Origin: JADJPL01 sp964607915
Lineage (GTDB): Bacteria > Bacteroidota > Bacteroidia > Chitinophagales > Saprospiraceae
Length of the DNA: 20,435 nt
Direction: 5' to 3'
Assembly: GCA_964607915.1 (NCBI GenBank)
Contig: CAZSMU010000062.1
Span: 1 to 20,435 of the forward strand
The first letter of the stretch is position 1, and each line of letters starts with the position of its first letter. The notes under the pieces were generated by a model. It did no database searches, was not told the DNA's origin, and saw nothing but the letters and a program-made list of their open reading frames with translations. Below are positions 17,601-20,435 of this stretch, piece after piece. Both the position numbers and the translations under genes were made by a program.

Positions 17601-17790
17601 CCTGGGCGTTGATAAAGAACAAACGTTTGGACGCCGCATCAAAGGCGACGGATTCTGCACCGCTCAGGTCGAACAGCCCGGTGTGGTGTGTGGCGACCGG
17701 TGTGAGTTGCAGCGTTTGGGAAAAAGCCGGGGCATTTATCATTGTCAGAATGAGCCCAATAGCGAGGAACGGAGTTGACCATCTGTTCAT
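14635..17790 (-). CDS. Secreted choice-of-anchor I protein with inserted phytase/esterase-like domain and T9SS sorting domain
   Basis: A 1051-residue exported protein. The ATG at 17790 gives a signal peptide (residues 1-25, ending APAFSQ); the upstream open frame is rejected. Residues 26-257 are the first half of a 'choice-of-anchor I' propeller (LLVANEGEPSDDY at 149-161, AQDLEPEALSIAPNGKKAFV, DIQPLGFKD). Residues about 285-705 resemble the 'esterase-like activity of phytase' domain (GGFSGLCFD, GDMEGIVRDRDGFFWLCDE, GFEAIAYDPDEHIIYAFLQS, YAHASPEGIASLPGG). The propeller then resumes at about 714 (LDASDRDNKINIANWP, MANEGDARSY, GDIDGDGDFDLIYAFG, SRSDDKGPEPN, GLERIGGIMAFD). Residues 985-1051 (YPNPASD, VFNTLGQLV, LQEGTYLLR) are a type A T9SS domain, so it is a surface or secreted protein. 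A role in phosphate release from organic phosphates is plausible but not shown. Confidence 0.85.
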   Translation of the reverse strand: MNRWSTPFLAIGLILTMINAPAFSQTLQLTPVATHHTGLFDLSGAESVAFDAASKRLFFINAQANQLSILDLNKPESPALVDSIRLNTFGDRPTQVVAANGRVAVSIVAFPPTDPGKVVLFDATGKLVAQYPVGAAPSALAFTPDGKKLLVANEGEPSDDYSTDPEGSVSIITLESGMVQTAAFSNFNAQAAALRSRGVRLFGSNATVAQDLEPEALSIAPNGKKAFVTLQENNAVAVVDIASAQITDIQPLGFKDYRQGTPRLSEASLEKLVALPTLGTPVYKDSLPPIQLGGFSGLCFDQAASNDSVYVFYTLPDQGPTEAPIPISRAFGAGNEQAFVELRPYLLPEYQARIQRFSYYKNTARITLDSQILLTRNQNNQRTPITGRSNLIGFDEIPVTYTRPGTPYTVADWVDTLTKVVYTELPFDPYGGDMEGIVRDRDGFFWLCDEIRPSLYKFRPDGVLAARYVPRGTSALGLIDVGSGSYGDEILPAVYRRRWSGRGFEAIAYDPDEHIIYAFLQSPLLNPNANATRDKSDIIRILGINPANGLPVREYVYLLENNSTYTPDQAPTRVDKIADAVYRGKGIFLILEADSSPAGQTAGKKSVFEINLRGATNLLADANLSKLSAKETSANATDKTLDMMNAQDLIAAGIRPVQKRKLLNLPSIGYAHASPEGIASLPGGALAVLNDNAYAGNSTPSVLGIVSFADNGGLDASDRDNKINIANWPVLGMYQPDGIASFQWAGKTYLLMANEGDARSYSAFEEESRVGSASYALDATAFPDASSLKQEANLGRLRASNASGDIDGDGDFDLIYAFGGRSFSVRDTFGNLIFDSGNAFEAIVRDNASFSPYFNISNTNNAASEKDSRSDDKGPEPNVVCVATIGQKPYALIGLERIGGIMAFDLSRPENPTFAGYFNNRNFAAAANSRLAADLGIEDILFIPESQSPNGTALVVTANAVSGTITIFSTRQTATRTREVLHARPWQAYPNPASDLLWVSQPGDYQVFNTLGQLVLQVRQTDRIDLGRLQEGTYLLRALDGSGTQRFVVNR

Positions 17791-17805
17791 TATTCTATAT
17801 TTTTG
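17774..17805 (+). promoter_or_regulatory. Possible promoter for modABC
   Basis: GTTG at 17774-17777 and a perfect TAnnTTTG box (TATTTTTG) at 17798-17805 are 20 nt apart, close to the Bacteroidota consensus with one mismatch in the -33 box. It overlaps the first codons of the divergent gene. Transcription would begin near 17812 and leave a leader of about 100 nt before the chosen modA start. Confidence 0.35.
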
Positions 17806-17827
17806 AATCGCGATGCAAAATAAGGAA

Positions 17828-17859
17828 GGGTTTGGGAATTTATACGTCCACCCATACCC
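17828..17859. repeat. Imperfect inverted repeat between the divergent genes
   Basis: GGGTTTGGG (17828-17836) and CCCATACCC (17851-17859) pair at eight of nine positions around a 14-nt centre. It lies in the likely modA leader and upstream of the divergent gene. It could be a repressor operator or an RNA hairpin. A perfect 10-bp palindrome, ACATATATGT, follows at 17876-17885. Confidence 0.6.
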
Positions 17860-17908
17860 CGTCCAATAAAAACCAACATATATGTGTGACAGACTTGTGG
17901 CAGGGAGA

Positions 17909-18826
17909 ATGAAAAAGGGAGTCAAAAAGCCTTTTTTTTCCTTTGCTGTGTCTTTCTTCGATCCTACAGCCTGCTGTACTCCATCAGAAAGCTTTCGTCC
18001 AAACAAAAGACAGTCTCGGTTGGCTTCCTGGTTGCCCCCTCTCCAAACATCTACGCTTGCCCTGTTTATCATAACGGCAATACTGGTGACGAATTGCCGG
18101 GGGCGGGACTACTCGAGTCAGGAGCAGGAAAGGCCTCTGGCTATAGCGGTAGCAGCGAACGCATTGTATGCCATGCAGGAGATAGAAGCTGCTTTTGAGA
18201 AAAAGGAAGGCAACTCCATAGAGTTGGTCAGTACTTCATCCGGAAAGTTGAGTACCCAGATCGTGCAGGGTGCCCCCTACCACCTCTTTATTTCTGCGGA
18301 CATGAAGTACCCTGACTTCCTGTACCGGGCAGGGGCGGCCGCAGCCCCGCCGAAACCATACGCGTACGGGGCCCTCGTCCTCTGGAGCATGCGCCCGGAC
18401 CTGCCTATAGGCAAGGGCATTGAAGTGCTGTCCGACCCATCGGTTAAAAAAATAGCCATTGCGAACCCGGAAACCGCTCCCTATGGAGCAGAGGCTATAC
18501 GCGCCATAGAGAGCACCGATATAGCAGAAGAGGTATTCCCCCGCCTGGTGTATGGGGAAAGTATAGGGCAAACCAGCCAGTATATCTCGTCGGGAGCCTG
18601 CGATATAGGCATCACGGCCAAGTCGGTGGTCCTGGCCCCTGAGATGGCGGGCAAAGGACAGTGGACAGACGTCGACAGCAGTTTGTACCAGGCAATCGCC
18701 CAGGGTGCCGTCATCACGAATTTTGGGCAAAAGGCAGAGCCTGAGCGGAGCCGACTTTTTTTTGACTATCTTTTTTCAGATGAGGCGCGTCAAATTTTCA
18801 TGCGTTACGGGTATCGCTTACCTTAG
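17909..18826 (+). CDS. modA: Molybdate ABC transporter substrate-binding protein
   Basis: Binds molybdate outside the inner membrane and hands it to the permease. The mature domain has the ModA layout: IAVAANALYAMQEIEAAF, STSSGKLSTQIVQGAPYHLFISAD, AIANPETAPYG, ESIGQTSQYISSGACDIGIT, YQAIAQGAVIT, and the C-terminal YLFSDEARQIFMRYGY. From memory of the family, the Asn in AAN and the APYG segment are closer to Azotobacter ModA2 than to E. coli ModA. The N terminus is odd. A hydrophobic stretch LALFIITAILVTNC ending at Cys63 looks like a lipoprotein signal, but about 48 residues precede it. The start at 17909 follows AGGGAG; ATG 17882 and TTG 18020 are alternatives, and the TTG would give a normal-length signal. 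The modB gene starts 21 bp after the stop. Family call firm, start uncertain. Confidence 0.88.
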   Translation: MKKGVKKPFFSFAVSFFDPTACCTPSESFRPNKRQSRLASWLPPLQTSTLALFIITAILVTNCRGRDYSSQEQERPLAIAVAANALYAMQEIEAAFEKKEGNSIELVSTSSGKLSTQIVQGAPYHLFISADMKYPDFLYRAGAAAAPPKPYAYGALVLWSMRPDLPIGKGIEVLSDPSVKKIAIANPETAPYGAEAIRAIESTDIAEEVFPRLVYGESIGQTSQYISSGACDIGITAKSVVLAPEMAGKGQWTDVDSSLYQAIAQGAVITNFGQKAEPERSRLFFDYLFSDEARQIFMRYGYRLP

Positions 18827-18847
18827 TGTCCTAAAGCCGGTACTGGC

Positions 18848-19528
18848 ATGGAGACAATATTTTGGGAAACGATGGCCCTCACGTTCCGCCTGGCGGCCGT
18901 GACTACGGCTATCCTTGTACTGCTGGGTATCCCCCTGGGGTATTATCTGGCTAATACCAAAAGTCCTTTCAAGCCCTTGCTTGAGACCCTTGTGAGCATG
19001 CCTCTGGTACTTCCTCCCACGGTGATAGGATTTTACATACTGCTGGCGTTTAGTCCGCAGAGCGCGTTGGGGTCCTGGCTGCAGGAGCAGTTCAACCTGC
19101 GCCTGGTGTTCACTTTTGGGGGCTTGGTGGTGGGCTCGATCCTCTACAGCCTGCCCTTCATGGTACAGCCGGTACAATCGGGGTTTGAGCACCTGCCCCC
19201 CCATTTGGCGGAAGCGAGTTATACCTTGGGTAAGTCCTGGGCACAAACCCTGTTCCGGGTGCTGCTCCCCAATATGAAGGCGGCTTTATTGAGCGGAGTA
19301 GTGCTTTCATTTGCCCATACTGTTGGGGAATTCGGGGTAGTGCTCATGATTGGGGGCAACATACCCGGGGTGACTCGGGTCGCCTCTATTGCCATTTACG
19401 ACGAGGTAGAGGCTCTGCGCTACGGCAGCGCCAATAGCTATGCCCTTGCGCTGGCTGCCTTCTCGTTTTCCATCCTGCTCTTAGTGTACGCCGTGAACCG
19501 ATCCTATAAAAACCACTGGCGGATATGA
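18848..19528 (+). CDS. modB: Molybdate ABC transporter permease
   Basis: A 226-residue inner-membrane permease, the usual ModB length, with about five to six transmembrane helices (LTFRLAAVTTAILVLLGIPLGYYLA, LVSMPLVLPPTVIGFYILLAF, LVFTFGGLVVGSILYSLPFMV, and two near the C terminus). The EAA loop is clear: EASYTLGKSWAQTLFRVLLP, which contacts the ATPase, followed by SFAHTVGEFGVVLMIGG, a ModB/CysTW hallmark. The PLVLPPTVIGFY segment is characteristic of molybdate permeases. It lies 21 bp after modA, and its stop overlaps the modC start by 4 bp (ATGA), so translation is coupled. It should form a homodimer channel. Confidence 0.93.
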   Translation: METIFWETMALTFRLAAVTTAILVLLGIPLGYYLANTKSPFKPLLETLVSMPLVLPPTVIGFYILLAFSPQSALGSWLQEQFNLRLVFTFGGLVVGSILYSLPFMVQPVQSGFEHLPPHLAEASYTLGKSWAQTLFRVLLPNMKAALLSGVVLSFAHTVGEFGVVLMIGGNIPGVTRVASIAIYDEVEALRYGSANSYALALAAFSFSILLLVYAVNRSYKNHWRI

Positions 19529-20355
19529 TGCAGATACGATGCCAACAGCCCATGCATACCGCTTCCGGCCCCGGTGCCCTGGAGTTGGCCTTCGATTTGC
19601 GCGAAGGTGAACTACTGGCCCTGGGGGGCCCTTCGGGCAGCGGTAAGACCACCCTGCTGCGCATCCTCGCAGGCCTGATACGGCCAAAACAGGGGTACAT
19701 TGTACTGGGGGGCGAAAGGTGGCTCGATACGGAAAAAGCAATCTTCAAACGCCCCCAGGAGCGCCGCGTCGGGCTTGTCTTTCAGGACTACGCCTTGTTC
19801 CCCAATATGAGCGTACGGGAGAATCTGAAATATGCCCTTCAAAAAGGACAGCCGGAATCCGATCTGGACGAACTCATCCACATGAGCGACCTCGAGGCCT
19901 TGCTCGACCGCTACCCCCAACAGCTCTCCGGCGGGCAACAGCAGCGGGTGGCCCTGGCCCGCGCCCTCGCCCGAAAACCCGACCTCCTGCTGCTCGACGA
20001 GCCTATGGCCGCCCTCGATACCGCCTTGCGCAACCGCCTGCAAGACCATATCCTGCACATCCATCGCCGCTATGGCCTGCGTACTATCCTCGTAAGCCAC
20101 GATGCAGCTGAAATCGCAAAGATGGCCGACCGGGTCCTGCTGCTCCATGAAGGCAAACCTTCTTTCGAAGGCCTGCCCGGCCAAATGCCCGGCATCGTCC
20201 TGCGCACCCCTATGCGCTTCTTGCGGATAGAACTCCGAGAGGGGCAGACCCTGGCCATTTTTCAGCACCGAAATGACGAGTTCGCATGGGAAATCCCAGC
20301 TAACACGGTGCCGAACTGGGTACCAGGACAGACGGTGTGGGTGTCGCTGGGGTAA
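19525..20355 (+). CDS. modC: Molybdate ABC transporter ATP-binding protein, short form
   Basis: A 276-residue ATPase that powers molybdate import. Walker A GPSGSGKTT is at residues 35-43, the Q-loop is VFQDYALFPNMSVRENL, the signature LSGGQQQR begins at 134, Walker B LLLLDEP has D158/E159, and the switch His is at 192 (VSHD). E. coli ModC is about 350 residues and ends in a full molybdate-sensing TOBE (molbindin) domain. Here only some 60 residues follow the ATPase (RTPMRFLRIELREG to VWVSLG), enough for at most a reduced TOBE-like module, so molybdate feedback at the transporter may be weak or absent. The start is ATG 19525 within the ATGA overlap; ATG 19528 is an equal alternative. Two palindromes follow. 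Confidence 0.9.
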   Translation: MMQIRCQQPMHTASGPGALELAFDLREGELLALGGPSGSGKTTLLRILAGLIRPKQGYIVLGGERWLDTEKAIFKRPQERRVGLVFQDYALFPNMSVRENLKYALQKGQPESDLDELIHMSDLEALLDRYPQQLSGGQQQRVALARALARKPDLLLLDEPMAALDTALRNRLQDHILHIHRRYGLRTILVSHDAAEIAKMADRVLLLHEGKPSFEGLPGQMPGIVLRTPMRFLRIELREGQTLAIFQHRNDEFAWEIPANTVPNWVPGQTVWVSLG

Positions 20356-20366
20356 GGTACTCCTAG

Positions 20367-20397
20367 CTCGCAACAAGTCTATTAGACTTGTTGCGAG
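20367..20397 (+). terminator. Perfect 15-bp palindrome after modC
   Basis: CTCGCAACAAGTCTA and its exact reverse complement are separated by one base, 11 bp after the modC stop. As RNA it can form a stem of about 13 bp. There is no T-run directly after it, so it may be a Rho-independent terminator with weak tail, an mRNA 3' stabiliser, or an operator. Confidence 0.5.
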
Positions 20398-20410
20398 GGG
20401 GATCATCGAG

Positions 20411-20435
20411 GGGTGAAAAAGGCCCTTTTTCGCCC
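20411..20435 (+). terminator. Second palindrome at the window edge
   Basis: GGG-T-GAAAAAGG, one centre base, CCTTTTTC-G-CCC pair along 12 positions (one T/G wobble). The right arm carries five T. It probably forms a terminator pair with the preceding palindrome; the window ends at its last base, so the full extent is not visible. Confidence 0.4.

Noticed and set aside
17806..17908. Moco riboswitch upstream of modA
   Set aside because: Only a simple hairpin is visible; I cannot see the conserved core of the known Moco RNA, so I list only the repeats.
17791..18072. N-terminal extension of the 1051-residue gene
   Set aside because: A normal signal peptide starts at 17790; the extension overlaps the divergent modA region and looks non-coding.

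Overview
The window looks like chromosome of a GC-rich member of the Bacteroidota, probably Saprospiria-like (Lewinella or Haliscomenobacter relatives). That placement is an inference. It rests on two proteins with type IX secretion (T9SS) C-terminal sorting domains, short intergenic regions with TTTG / TAnnTTTG-type promoter boxes instead of strong Shine-Dalgarno sites, and a M14-like peptidase and LolA-like cassette of Bacteroidota type. I see no phage, transposase, CRISPR array, rRNA or tRNA.

Left part (1-5650, + strand): a secreted M14-family zinc carboxypeptidase-like protein, then a secreted lysyl-endopeptidase-like serine protease with a T9SS sorting domain. The protease gene is interrupted by a 100-N scaffold gap flanked on both sides by the same 55 bp. 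Collapsing the duplicate restores one uninterrupted 930-residue reading frame.

Middle part (5700-12235, - strand): a small outer-membrane beta-barrel gene, then a tightly packed unit read right to left: Uma2-family nuclease-like protein, LolA-like periplasmic carrier, two FtsX/LolCE-type permeases, LolD-type ATPase, and a 403-residue outer-membrane barrel. The last five resemble a complete inner membrane - periplasm - outer membrane route for a lipidic substrate and are the best candidate for a poorly described system.

12333-14067 (+): a SRPBCC-like protein and an AAA/DUF4143 ATPase. The ATPase is preceded by a perfect 29-bp inverted repeat whose arms are themselves palindromic, with a promoter-like -7 box lying in its loop and right arm.

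14120-17790 (-): a 1051-residue secreted protein in which a phytase/esterase-like domain is inserted into a 'choice-of-anchor I' propeller and which ends in a T9SS domain, followed after 11 bp by a small membrane protein.

17909-20355 (+): a complete molybdate ABC importer modA-modB-modC, diverging from the previous gene across a short region rich in inverted repeats and ending in two palindromes that probably terminate transcription. No stretch longer than 300 bases lacks a gene.
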